Assembly (NCBI RefSeq): GCF_001039355.2
Contig: NW_019773822.1
Location: 1-42,898, forward strand
Direction of reading: 5' to 3'
DNA length: 42,898 nucleotides
Origin: Lingula anatina
Taxonomy: Eukaryota > Brachiopoda > Lingulata > Lingulida > Lingulidae
The notes below the pieces were generated by a model. That model was not told the DNA's origin. It worked only from the letters and a program-made list of their open reading frames with translations, and did not search any database. Shown here in pieces: positions 10,955 to 20,824 of the stretch. The position numbers were made by a program, and so were the translations under genes. Numbering within the stretch: position 1 is the stretch's first letter; every line of letters begins with the position of its first letter.

Positions 10955-10993
<39 letters not shown>

Positions 10994-11006
10994 AAACACA
11001 CACACT
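10946..11006. repeat. GTGCG / (CA)n microsatellite
   Basis: GCGTGCGCGCGCGCG followed by CACACA and CACAAACA units. The alternating purine-pyrimidine run could adopt Z-DNA; that is inference. Confidence 0.9.
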
Positions 11007-11269
11007 TTCTCATTTCTTTATTCTTTTAACAAATGTAAGCAGTCAAATTATGTAAGATTTTACGTCAAACTCCCAAATATCATTTTCCATACATAGACAT
11101 ACACTGAAGATGTCCGTAGTTGTCATAATCAAATGCGACTGATAAATTATTCCAAGAGCTTTGCAGTTTATAGAGCTTTATTTCGAAAGAATCTATTGCG
11201 GCAGTTCCAAGCGGGTCCAACCATTGTAGTTCGTATCTGCAAAATAATGACAAAATTTCCACATTATAA

Positions 11270-12330
11270 GAAGACTGGCCACGTGAAGGTTGTGTCAACA
11301 GATTTAGTCAGCCAGTGGGATCACACTGCTTTCACACGGGTTACTTTAGCCTCGATCACAACCGGACGCACGAATTTTAGGATCGTACGTCCCCTACGAA
11401 TTTTGGGTGCAGTGGAGGCCGTGGAGGTCGTAGAGGTAGAAGGAAGGTTTCAGGTCCCGAGTCACAGGTCCCACGTGAGATGTCCTTTCAAGCTAGTTGC
11501 GCATTGCCAAGTGCGATGGTCGTGGAAATTGTACTCGTTTCTTGAATTTGTTTTGCTACCTGCGTACGTGGCACGCACTCACCACTAATACGTAGAGAAT
11601 GCAACGCACGCACGGCGAATGTAGTTTAGCGTCAGTTTTTCTTCACACTTGCCCCACACGCTTGTGATGACGTACTATACTAACGGCGTACGTCAGTTTT
11701 GCCTCGTGTCCCCTTCTTTCTTCGTCCTCCTCCCTTCTTTTCTGCTCTCTAAGCTTTTTTCTCTTGCCTTTTGGAGGCATGTTAGAAGTTTAATCGAGCA
11801 AAATTTCAAAGTTTTGAAAATTGTTGTGCACGTTGCACAATCTACGTGTAACGGCGAAACATGAGCGTGCGTCGTGAGCACGCCTTTTATGCTCCAAGAG
11901 TGGGGGTGGCGCACGTGCGACGCATTCCTGGTGTGATATTGACTTTGATCGTTAGCTGTGAGGGCGTGCGCCGTACTCAACAAGCAAAAGGCACCTGCTC
12001 CTTCATTGTTTGCGACGTGCGTCTTGGACCACGCACGTCCCACTGGCGAACTACTTGTGAACTCCTTGCGAAGGGAGCAAGTTACGCTTGCGGCCTCGCT
12101 GTTCGCAGGTTATTCGTAGAATCTTTTGGACATGTCCAACATCCTCCGCATGTGTTTTCGGGCTGTCTGCTAACTCGAAATTTCGTAAGGAGGAATTGCG
12201 TGGGACTTGAGCTTCTGGAAATTTGGACGCAAACAGCCCGTAAGAGCCCGTACGGCCGGTTGTGACCGAGACTTAGGTACTTCACTTCCCTAGCAACTGT
12301 TGCTAAGCAACCCTTTGAAATTTTTGGCAC
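11270..12330. promoter_or_regulatory. CpG-rich island with E-boxes, candidate promoter region
   Basis: This kilobase is visibly richer in CpG than the AT-rich surroundings, with many ACGCAC, GCACG and TACG words. It holds three CACGTG E-boxes (11280-11285, 11472-11477, 11912-11917) and ends at an RFX-type palindrome (12299-12311). Open frames of 151 and 134 codons occur here, but they look like by-products of base composition. Its position about 2 kb upstream of the GPCR on the same strand, with a splice-acceptor-like TACATTCCAG at 14161-14170, would fit a promoter with a spliced 5' UTR. That link is inference; an unrecognised old element is the alternative. Confidence 0.3.
12299..12311. promoter_or_regulatory. 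RFX-type X-box palindrome
   Basis: GTTGCTAAGCAAC matches the X-box half-sites bound by RFX factors (GTTGCY and RGYAAC with a one-base spacer). It overlaps a second palindrome AGCAACTGTTGCT (12292-12304). X-boxes mark promoters of ciliary genes in many animals, but no such gene is seen next to it. Confidence 0.35.
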
Positions 12331-12734
12331 TATCCTTGGAAATGATCAGCATAGTCCAAAGAACATTTGCTAAGTTTCATGCTTTTTCCACCTTCTGAGT
12401 AATTTTTACAGCAATCACATGTACTAATAGGTAATTTCCTTGCATGGTTTCCGCACGTTAGAACACTTAAAGCGAAGGCTAGATTTTGCGTTTTAGAGAT
12501 GATTTCAAACGCCGATTTTATGCCGATTTATGATTGAAATGATGTTAAATCGCATTTCTACGGTAATATTAAACCTTCAGGATTTTACAGTTATATGAAT
12601 GATAATAAAACAGTACACGGTAAATGGTTAAGTTACAAGCAATAAAAATGTTACATTACAGAAAGAAGTTGGAGCAGTTTTTACATGCTATTATTCATTT
12701 ACATTTTAATACCATACCTTGTTCAGATACCTAA

Positions 12735-12945
12735 GTTTATTTGCAAAGTCAACGAAGATAATGTCTTGTCAACATGCTTGCGTCATTGCCAAGAATGCGT
12801 CTGAGAGATTATCTTCAGCACTCGCCGCTGCTGTATCTTGTTCGACATGATACTTTAAAAGATACTCCGGAAGGTTCTCCTATTGCGGCATTATCACCCT
12901 CGACAAGATCATTAACTAAATATTTTGTCGAAAACAGGAATGTGA
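12735..12945 (+). repeat. Dispersed repeat R1, related to the 450-bp array at 19.5-21.1 kb
   Basis: Shares ordered blocks with R2-R4: CAGCACTCG, CTTGTTCGACATGATA, GCGGCATTATCACC, AAATATTTTG and AAACAGGAAT. It is diverged and single here. Confidence 0.55.
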
Positions 12946-12959
12946 TCTATCACCTGATC

Positions 12960-13587
12960 TATGTAATTAATGTAATGTAAACTCTGTGCTAGACTGGTGG
13001 ACGTTAAAAGGTCCACAAAATTCATTATTGTTTTCATCATTTTGACTTAAAGGTAGTTTTATCACTTCTTATTTTCCGTAATGCAGTTTGATTATTATTC
13101 ACCATTTGTGAAGCATCAACAGGTGCTTGATTAATATGTTAAAAATAATATGAAAGGTCAATCTATTAATCCAAAAATATATTTTTTTCCCGGTGCATTT
13201 ATTCCACCATGAATGACAAGATGAACAACAAGTGGTCACATAAATAATGACAAAGATTTTCCTTCCAGTTGGTGTCCCTTTTCGCTGTCACAATGATCGA
13301 TAGATAATTTTAAGATCTAATACGATGACTAAACACTTGGTCCATAAACTCAAACCATTTCATAGGGTTAAAATTCATGTTTTGCCAGACAGCAAAGAAA
13401 AAGTTTTGTGTTGTACGGTTATACAAGTTGCTATAAGGAAAACTATTACAGTATGATAAACCACAGGGTGTAGTTTTAGATAAACGTGAAAGTTTCATTA
13501 TCATTTTTTTTTTTTTTTTTTGGACGGGGAAATATTGTGCGCCTGACATTTTTAAAACTGTACATCTCTCTAAATGTGGAAATCTAA
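12960..13587. other. AT-rich interval with no recognised feature
   Basis: Includes a 20-base T run at 13505-13523. No coding frame or structured repeat was recognised. Confidence 0.5.
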
Positions 13588-13801
13588 GACCCCATTTCCA
13601 CAGTTTTTAGATCGATTTATCCCCGTGGGGAGTCTCACTAGATTACTGTCAGCTTACCCGGCTTAAATGTCTGTCCCGCCTACAAAAAGCTGTAAGGGGG
13701 TAATTAACTGTCGTGCGCGCTCGGCTGACTGCAATTTAGCTGAACCCCAAGGGAGTTAGGTCGATCCGGATGGATCGATCTAAATCTCTGGGAATGCACT
13801 C
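13588..13801. mobile_element. 214-bp MITE, same family as 3883-4097
   Basis: Almost the same length and the same internal order as the 3883-4097 element: ...ATCCCCGTGGGGAGTCTC..., TGTCYGTCCCGCCTAC, GGGTAATTAACT, GGGAGTTAGGTCGATC. Flanked by TAA (13585-13587 and 13802-13804), or TCTAA if the longer match is used. Terminal repeats ACCCCATTTCCACAG and, reversed, TGCATTCCCAGAG. Confidence 0.75.
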
Positions 13802-14225
13802 TAATAGATGCCAATTCTAGGATGTGCAAGTTACATTTCTGGAAAGGGAGCATAATTGCGCAAAGCAATTTTTAAAAGAATTTCACCTCAAGTAACATTG
13901 CATGCACAAATGTTACTGTGGAATCTGCGTGCCAGCCAAACAATATTTTGATGTCACTGAAAAACAACTGAGAATATTTTCTGATACAAACACTCCTCAA
14001 TATTCTTCTTCTCCTTCAGGGGAAAACGCCCAGTGCAGATTCAGACATGTGACGTATTGACATAACAACCAATGATATTCTTTCAGTTGTGTATTATATT
14101 TTTTTTTTTCCTTTCGGGTATAAATGCATATTTTGCTAAACGAAACGGGAAGCAGATATCTACATTCCAGCTAGTAAGCAAATCAAATCTCACAGTTGAC
14201 TTTGGTTGCATTGGAGAGATACGAA

Positions 14226-15353
14226 ATGTTGAACCATTCAGCCGAAGAAGATTTTTTGACAGAGGACGCCAACATGACGCTGAACAAAACGTGGACGGTG
14301 GCTTCAGCGTGCACGGGTCTGGCATCATGCCTGCCTTTCATCACAGTGGAAGTCAGCCTGTTAGTTGCGACGATTGTTGGCAACAGCCTTTTCATTGCAG
14401 CATTTGCAAAGTTTAAGGAACTTCGAGGGCCAACAAACTACATCTTGATGAGTCTCTCAATTGCGGATCTAGTCACTGGCCTCGTTGGCATGTCAATACA
14501 CATAGTCACTGTGTATTTCGTTGACAACTTACCCGGGTTACGTCATCTCGCATCCGAAAAATATTTTTGTCTGTTTAAGACTGCCACTGGATCCGGCCTG
14601 ATACTTATATCACTTTTTCACCAAACATTAATTGCATTTGACAGATACTTTAAGATCTGTCGACATGTCCAGCACGTAAAACTATTTACCAAAAAGAGAC
14701 TGACCTCGGCCATAGTCTTTACATGGCTGTACGGGGTGGCCCTCTCCATCCCTCCTTTGTTTGGCTGGAATGATTGGTCCCCAGATAAAGAGTGCAAGGG
14801 TAATATAATCAATCCAACACACATGCGATTCTTGGTGACGCCGCACCTGCCAATTTGCCTCTTGATAACATTGGGGTGTTATTGCGCCATATTTCGACGC
14901 GTCCGTCATCAAAGACAGAATATGAAGAAATACGCTACCAGTCCCAGTCCCAACCCAGTGAACAGCATTCAGATGAATATGCCGGGTACCTCTACCGCGC
15001 AGACAGAAAACCAGACCAAACAGGAGAGAGAAGAATTTCGAGGAGGAAAAGTCCTGTCGGTCAAACCTGAGGAATCCAACTCAAAAGGATCATTAGATGA
15101 AATGCAAGTCAAAGTGGCAAAAATGACTGCCATGATAGTAGGTACGTTTACTTTGTTATTCATTCCTTACACGCTACTGTTGGCGTTTGATAGATACATT
15201 GTTAACAATAGAGTGACCTTTCATATTATTTTTAACATATCAATCGAACTGGTGATGCTTAGTTCAGTCACCAATCCCTTGATTTACGGAATTTTGAACA
15301 AACGTGTCAGAAAATATATGATTGGGGTATGCCAATGCAAGCCCGTAGAGTAA
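14226..15353 (+). CDS. Intronless class A (rhodopsin-like) G-protein-coupled receptor, orphan type
   Basis: Encodes 375 aa from the ATG at 14226 (MLNHSAEED); the open frame reaches back to 14196 but has no earlier ATG. Three N-glycosylation sites lie before TM1 (NHS, NMT, NKT). Seven membrane segments are clear: TM1 with VGN (N1.50), TM2 LSIADL (D2.50), TM3 with Cys3.25 and a perfect DRY, TM4 FTWLYG (W4.50), ECL2 Cys, TM5 with Pro5.50 and Tyr5.58, a long intracellular loop 3 of about 75 residues rich in Ser, Asn and Gln, TM6, TM7 with NPLIY, then a basic helix 8 and a CQC palmitoylation-type tail. Position 3.32 is Gly, so it lacks the Asp of amine receptors, and TM7 has no retinal-binding Lys, so it is not an opsin. 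Trp6.48 is replaced by Phe (LFIPY). ECL1 lacks the usual Trp. It should couple to G proteins at the plasma membrane; the ligand cannot be told. Confidence 0.93.
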   Translation: MLNHSAEEDFLTEDANMTLNKTWTVASACTGLASCLPFITVEVSLLVATIVGNSLFIAAFAKFKELRGPTNYILMSLSIADLVTGLVGMSIHIVTVYFVDNLPGLRHLASEKYFCLFKTATGSGLILISLFHQTLIAFDRYFKICRHVQHVKLFTKKRLTSAIVFTWLYGVALSIPPLFGWNDWSPDKECKGNIINPTHMRFLVTPHLPICLLITLGCYCAIFRRVRHQRQNMKKYATSPSPNPVNSIQMNMPGTSTAQTENQTKQEREEFRGGKVLSVKPEESNSKGSLDEMQVKVAKMTAMIVGTFTLLFIPYTLLLAFDRYIVNNRVTFHIIFNISIELVMLSSVTNPLIYGILNKRVRKYMIGVCQCKPVE

Positions 15354-16380
15354 ACGGTTTAAGGCAAGAGGTGGTCGGTATGATCGTTCTTTCACACATG
15401 CACACATGAACGCAACAAGTATATGTTATGAAGATTATACACATTAATTTAGGGGATGGGGGACTTACATCGGTTTTGATTTGTTTATCAGTTACAGTCT
15501 TTTTCTGGTTAGTTATTGTGTAGAGTACGTGTCCTTTTTACGGGGGTTCGATACTGGTACGTTGTACAGACCAAGATTTGGCAATTTTTTTCTCTGATTT
15601 TTCTTGTGAAACACTTTTCTTGATGATAATTAAATATCAATCACTTTTAGAGCACAAACTTCCTTATTTGTTGTCTTATTCATCACCCCACTCGCTTCTG
15701 CACATTGGGTGGTTTATGCTTCGGTAATCACGACCCCTAATTACGGTGGTACCATTAAACAAAGGCAATGTTTCGCCTCTTTAATTACATCATTATTAAT
15801 TCTTTGAAGAAAATATTGATTGTATCCTTACTGTTGTAATTAAATAAGCGTTCGAACGGTGTTCAAACCTGTTCAGGTGAGGGAGATCTGCTCGAAATCG
15901 ATATGACACTTTTTAACCCAAAGCCGCTGTTGTTAGGCATCAGCTTGAGTTAGCAAATTCATCCCTATGCAATGGCCTATTATATTCATGCGACAGCATT
16001 ATTTTCTTATATAACAGTGATAATTGCCGTATTGTCCAAGCGAATAAGGAAAAATCCTAACGTATCGAACCCCTAGAGCTATCATTTAATTGGGTTAACA
16101 TATCTGATTTTGAATCTAGCAGATTCAGTTCATGTACTTTATTGCGCAAGGGGTTATTGTTATATATCCATTGCAAATGTAATTATATAGTTCTCTTTAT
16201 ATTGTAATTATTGTTCTTTGTTATTGATGTAAGTATGTATCAGGATATTTATATTTATTGATAAGCATGACATTATAAAGTAATGCCATATAATCTTCTT
16301 TTTTGCTGAAGAGCACATTTTCTAGTAATTCGACTTACTATTAAATAACACCTTCAGATTTGTCTATTTTTATATACAGA
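15354..16380. other. 3' flank of the GPCR gene, AT-rich, no other gene seen
   Basis: Presumed 3' UTR and intergenic DNA. I see no strong AATAAA close to the stop codon and no second coding frame. Confidence 0.5.
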
Positions 16381-16382
16381 CA

Positions 16383-16385
<3 letters not shown>

Positions 16386-16450
<65 letters not shown>
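16386..16450. repeat. (AT)n microsatellite
   Basis: About 32 AT dinucleotides without interruption. Confidence 0.95.
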
Positions 16451-16452
<2 letters not shown>

Positions 16453-16498
16453 TGATAGGTCTGTCTGTCCGTGACGTCGCCGTCGCTGTCGCTGTCCG

Positions 16499-16782
16499 AC
16501 ACATAACTGCCAAACCGTATTTTTGCTTTACTTTAAATTAGCCGAGTGGCTTTGTTTGGTAAAGAGACGGGTTTGCTTTCGAAAATCAGAATGATCATTT
16601 TACATTTACGGTAATTATTCGTTTTTTTTTCACGAATTTGGTGACGTTTGCCCCATAACTACTAAATCTTATTTTTGATTTACTTTAAATTTACTGAGTG
16701 GCTTTGTTTGGTAAAAAGGCAGGTTACTTTCCAAAATAAGCATGGTCGATTTACATTTATGGTAATTATTCTTTTTTTTGCG
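16499..16782 (+). repeat. Two-copy tandem repeat, ~154-bp period
   Basis: Units at about 16499-16632 and 16653-16782 share CATAACT, TTTACTTTAAATT, GAGTGGCTTTGTTTGGTAAA, TTACATTTAYGGTAATTATTC and a T run at the end. It lies next to the AT microsatellite and has no coding content. Confidence 0.8.
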
Positions 16783-16789
16783 TGAAATT

Positions 16790-18131
16790 TTCACACATTA
16801 GCATTCTCAGAGGCTTCAGATCAGATCAGATCAAAAAGACTTATATATCATATCATTCCGTCACACATACGTAGAATAAACATATCCAAGGTAATCAGCA
16901 TTTTTCTTCAAACTCGAGCGTCCCGAAAATATTCTCAAAGCTTTTAACTAGGGGCGCTGTCAAAACAAACGTCCCCAGAGGCCCAGGCTTGGGTCGTGTT
17001 ATTTTTATAAGAGGTAGTTTAACCAAGACATGAGCCGACCACCCCAAACACTTTTTTCTACGTAATGTCTGAACATTTGACAGCTTTACTGCCTAGTTTC
17101 CTGTATGGTGTCTGTATATTTGTCAGCTTTGCTGTCTAGATGGTATTGTATATCTTAGCACTGTGCGGTCCATTTGTTAATATTTAAGATAAAAGAAACT
17201 TGTATGTGTATAAGGTTATTTTCAAGTTACTCAACAAACACAGAAGGGTTGTGAAAACTGTTTTTTAGAGAAAAATAGTATTTGATATTACTTCAGTCTG
17301 TTTTTGTTCTTGTAATGTTTTGCAATCTGAGATAAAATAATCAGTGTATATATTGACAATTTATATTTAAGATTTTATTCCTTACTTAATATTGCTAATA
17401 TATATATGAAATATTATTAATTATATCGTTGCAGTGTTCAAAGTTGTAGCAAAGTACGTTACCAGAAGCAGTTTTGATCTGATATTATGATCAGTAATTT
17501 TTCTTTTATGTTCTAATGCCATGTGTTTTAGAACATGCATCACTCCTTCATAATAACATGTAAAATCCAACTTTTAGTTGCAATTTATATAATGATTATA
17601 ATAATTTTCATGTTTCTACTGTATCGTTGCATTCAGTTTTGTCAACTATCGACTACAAGTTACTGTAATCAAATTATTTCAACATTAGTTGTCATAGCCC
17701 AATTGCCTGATTCACAATAATACGTAATTTAGTTCATTAGCTACAATTTTAGCTTACTAAGGTTAATAAAATTATTAAGTCTGCTATGAATTTAATAATA
17801 GTAATTCTAATAACAAAATACAACAAAAGTGTCTTTTATAAAAATCTTAAAGGTCGCTTAATTGCTTCATTAATTTTGATCTATCAGCTGAACCCAATGA
17901 TATAATTCTGATCGTCATCACGATTTAAATATTTGTTTACTGTCACTGGTGACAGTAGCTCATTTAAGTAGGTCCAAACATTTACTATATGTCAATCAAT
18001 GAAAATAAATTTTTAACCGATATCACAAGGTTGACTAAATGCGTAGTCGGATCTTCAATTTTAGCAGTGTAAACCTTAGCCCAGGAAATTTTTTGTGAAA
18101 CAAGCTTACCCATATATTTTATTGCAAAAAT
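16790..18131. other. AT-rich interval with no recognised gene
   Basis: Only short open frames, all AT-biased. A GATCA-rich stretch lies at 16819-16831. Confidence 0.5.
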
Positions 18132-18141
18132 TGTATTGAGG

Positions 18142-18313
18142 TTCAAATTACTGTTTTTCTTTTTATCAAGAGCTTGTAAAATATGTGGGTATTACCTCCA
18201 ATATTTCTGTGACTGTCAGTCACCATCATCAGGGAGTAAATGACTAGGGTCATTTCACCTGGAATGAAAATCCAGGTCAATTGCCCCTAATCACTGGCCT
18301 TGTGTTGTAACTG
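18142..18313 (-). repeat. Penelope pseudo-LTR, left arm
   Basis: 172 bp, the exact reverse complement of 18768-18939. It lies downstream of the endonuclease frame in the sense of that frame and includes its last codons and stop. Confidence 0.9.
18192..18240 (-). ncRNA. Hammerhead ribozyme motif in left pseudo-LTR
   Basis: On the minus strand it is identical to the motif at 18841-18889: helix I strand TTTACTCC, core CTGATGA, stem-loop II, GAAA, helix III ATAT, cleavage after T, then GGAGGTAA. Predicted cleavage lies between 18200 and 18199. It has the same sense as the endonuclease frame. Confidence 0.65.
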
Positions 18314-18770
18314 TTACTTGCTCCCCCCGGGGCTCCTCTGCATCCCTCTGGAGCACCGTGAGGTAGATAGCTGGTAAATCATACCCCCCCTGTCTGTTCA
18401 GGTCTGGTTGTTTGGTCCTGATGTGTACAGCTTCTGCTATTTTTCTTTGGAATGTCCAGTTTTCCCTGTCTATCACTTTCAGGCTGTCAAAGTCTATGTG
18501 GTGACCTGGATGTTTGCAGGTATGTTCTCCAAGGGCTGATTTCCAGTTGTTTTTGGCCACTGAGTCTTTGTGTTCTTTCATTCTTGTGGCTAATGGTCTT
18601 CCTGTCTCGCCAATGTATTCTCCTTGGCAGGTTCCACATTTGACTGAATATATCTCACCACATTGCTCTCCTTGGGTTAGAGGATCCTTGGGCTTCACTA
18701 GTGCTTGTCTCAGCGTCCAACCTGGCTTATGGTGGAGTTTGATGTTATATTTTTTATAAACCCGGCTCAG
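18291..18770 (-). pseudogene. GIY-YIG endonuclease domain of a Penelope-like element (fragment)
   Basis: An open frame of 159 codons without its own ATG. From the start of the frame: linker with KLHHKPGWTLRQAL (about 11-24), an IY pair (40-41) for GIY, a CxxC (45-48), YIGETGR (52-58) for the YIG half, Arg63, EHK (66-68), and a C-terminal Glu-Ala-Val-His-Ile block typical of this endonuclease. In full elements this domain sits after the reverse transcriptase and nicks target DNA; here the transcriptase is absent because of 5' truncation. The end of the frame runs into the pseudo-LTR. Confidence 0.85.
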
Positions 18771-18939
18771 TTACAACACAAGGCCAGTGATTAGGGGCAA
18801 TTGACCTGGATTTTCATTCCAGGTGAAATGACCCTAGTCATTTACTCCCTGATGATGGTGACTGACAGTCACAGAAATATTGGAGGTAATACCCACATAT
18901 TTTACAAGCTCTTGATAAAAAGAAAAACAGTAATTTGAA
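18768..18939 (+). repeat. Penelope pseudo-LTR, right arm (inverted)
   Basis: 172 bp, perfect inverse of the left arm. The endonuclease frame is closed on its 5' side by a TAA inside this arm (18771-18773, minus strand), as expected if the arm was joined to a 5'-truncated cDNA. Confidence 0.9.
18841..18889 (+). ncRNA. Hammerhead ribozyme motif in right pseudo-LTR
   Basis: Core CTGATGA (18849-18855) and GAAA (18874-18877) flank a stem-loop (GTGAC/GTCAC with loop TGACA, one bulged G). Helix I pairs TTACTCC (18842-18848) with GGAGGTAA (18882-18889), with one bulged G. Helix III would be only ATAT, a self-complementary tetranucleotide, as in the minimal type I hammerheads of Penelope elements that work best as dimers. 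Predicted cleavage is after T18881. The core bases are intact; activity is not shown. Confidence 0.65.
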
Positions 18940-18989
18940 TTTATACATACAGAGCTAATGAAACTGTTCTCTCATGTATTGAGGTTGTT

Positions 18990-19485
18990 TATTGTTCTTA
19001 CCGAGACTGCGTATTTTTAAAACATTTATTAAAACATATTGTGACAATTTCTGTTATGTTTTTGTTCTGAATTCAATTTAGTTTTATCACACCATAGCAA
19101 TGATTGATAGCTAGAGAAGTAAATATGATGAACTGCACCCACTTCACATCTCCTTCGCCCCCGTTTTCTTTGAAATGAAAACGGTTCTACGTCGTCAAAA
19201 AATGAAAATATCGAAAGCTACCCTTTTTCGTAAATACCAACGTTAATTTTTACCCAAATCAACTAAGAAAAAATATCGAATGCTGTTTTTGAATTGATTT
19301 AGGTAAGAAAAGGCCGGCGTATTCTTTCTTCCGTCGAGATGCCTGGCCCTTGCTGTACTGACACTGTGTTAAGTCAACGCGTTGTAGTTCATTCATTGGA
19401 ACGTGCGAATTTTGATCGGATTAATAGTCCTGGATACACTTTATTTTATTCATTTATGTATTTCTCTATCTTTTTAAGGGGGTGC
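18990..19485. other. Interval with no recognised feature
   Basis: AT-rich flank between the Penelope element and the 450-bp repeat array; no coding evidence. Confidence 0.5.
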
Positions 19486-19488
19486 GTT

Positions 19489-19938
19489 ATATATAGGGTT
19501 CATTCGGGTCTTTGTGGTGATTTAAAGATTTACTAAAGGCGTGCCTTCGTTACCTGATTGTTAATTAATCTTCTGTAGAGACGCAAAAGTCACTAAGATA
19601 TTCTCAACAAGAGTGAAACAGCTTTGTCAAGTATTTTGCTGTTAAGATTTTGTTCAGCACTCGACCCTGTTCTTGTTCGACATGATAGTTCAACAGGTTT
19701 TCCAAGTGCAGCATTATCACCTTAAAGAAGAATAACTGAATATTTTGCAGGAAACAGGAATACGCCGTGCTTGTTTTACCACTTGTTGTTTTCTGCCCGG
19801 CAGATTGGTTATTATACATGGAGTCAGAATATATGCGAACTCTAATTTGCTAATTATAAATAGGTGTAGATATACTTTTCTTATTTACTTATTTGTGGGG
19901 AGTGTCTGTTATACACGGGCTTTTTAACGGGGACTTTT
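19489..19938 (+). repeat. 450-bp satellite-like unit R2
   Basis: Begins near TATATAGGGTTCATTCGGGTC and repeats in R3 at 19939 with a period of about 450 bp. Shared blocks include GAGACGCAAA, CAGCACTCGACCCTG, TTGTTCGACATG, TTTTCCAAGTGC, GCATTATCACCTTAAAGAAG and TTTTGCAGGAAACAGGAATACG. Confidence 0.8.
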
Positions 19939-20275
19939 ATATACAGGGTTCATTCGGGTCTATACGGTTATTGCATTTAAAGACTTACCAAAGGCGTGTT
20001 TTCCATACCTGATTATAAATTAATTTTCTGTGGAGACGCAAAGGTCACTAAGCTATTCTCAGCAAGAGTGTAACAGCATTGTCTAGTATTTTGTTGTTAA
20101 GATTTTGTTCAGCACTCGACCCTGCTCTTGTTCGACATGGAAGTTTAACAGGTTTTCCAAGTGCGGCATTATCACCTTAAAGAAGAACAACTAAATATTT
20201 TGCAGGAAACAGGAATACGTCGTGCATGCTTTCTTTACCACTTGCTGTTTCCTGCCCGGCAGATTCGTTCATATA
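19939..20275 (+). repeat. 450-bp satellite-like unit R3
   Basis: Head-to-tail with R2. It loses similarity after CCTGCCCGGCAGATTCGTTC, where unrelated sequence (20275-20824) interrupts the array. Confidence 0.8.
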
Positions 20276-20824
20276 GACAAGACGCTGATCCTGAAAAGAG
20301 GCTTATAAAGTAAATTTTATTTCCTCGGCAATCTATACTCGGTTTGACATTGGGATATGATAGGCAGATGTATGACGGTTCATTTCTGGGTGGTTGTCCT
20401 CTAAAACCAATGGGCCGTGACATTGATAGAGGGCTCTTAAGTCATCAAAAATGGACATTTTGGCCTTATTGTCAATATTTAATTGGTAATTACATAAAAT
20501 TCACAAGCGACTTAAATCCCAAAATATAGAAATCAACCAACAATATTACTTTTAATAGATTTTGAAGGTTAAGGAACAAACGATCATTTCATAATCATAA
20601 TTGAAACATAGTCTACTTTTTTATACTATCACGGCATATTTACTATGCTGGGCGATCATATTTCTCCGTATATTGCACTGAGAGCAACACAATTTGCCCT
20701 GTCTATTAAAAGGTATATTTCTGTTATCATATGAAGTCACGCAAATATTACTCCAATAAATGCCTAAATAGTGCACTTCAAATATCGCAAATATCAATTC
20801 TGGACCATAAAGGCCAGATACATG

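Larger units (their letters stand above)
18144..18974 (-). mobile_element. 5'-truncated Penelope-like retroelement with inverted terminal repeats
   Basis: The insert is flanked by a 12-bp direct repeat TGTATTGAGGTT (18132-18143 and 18975-18986), read as the target-site duplication. Inside are two perfect 172-bp arms in opposite orientation (18142-18313 and 18768-18939) around 454 bp that encode a GIY-YIG endonuclease domain on the minus strand. A 35-bp extension (18940-18974) lies outside the right arm. Penelope-like elements are known for GIY-YIG endonucleases, pseudo-LTRs in direct or inverted orientation, a short extra tail, and hammerhead motifs in the pseudo-LTRs; all four traits are seen. 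The reverse transcriptase is missing, so this is a dead truncated copy, yet the identical arms suggest a recent insertion. Confidence 0.85.

Noticed and set aside
11133-12265. Open frames of 151 and 134 codons in the CpG-rich region
   Set aside because: No protein-like pattern or family resemblance; overlapping frames on both strands are open, as expected from GC-rich composition.
14072-14416. 114-codon frame overlapping the GPCR start
   Set aside because: It is a shifted-frame shadow of the receptor N-terminus, which has clear GPCR motifs in its own frame.
18452-18759. Plus-strand frames opposite the endonuclease
   Set aside because: Antisense shadows of the GIY-YIG frame.
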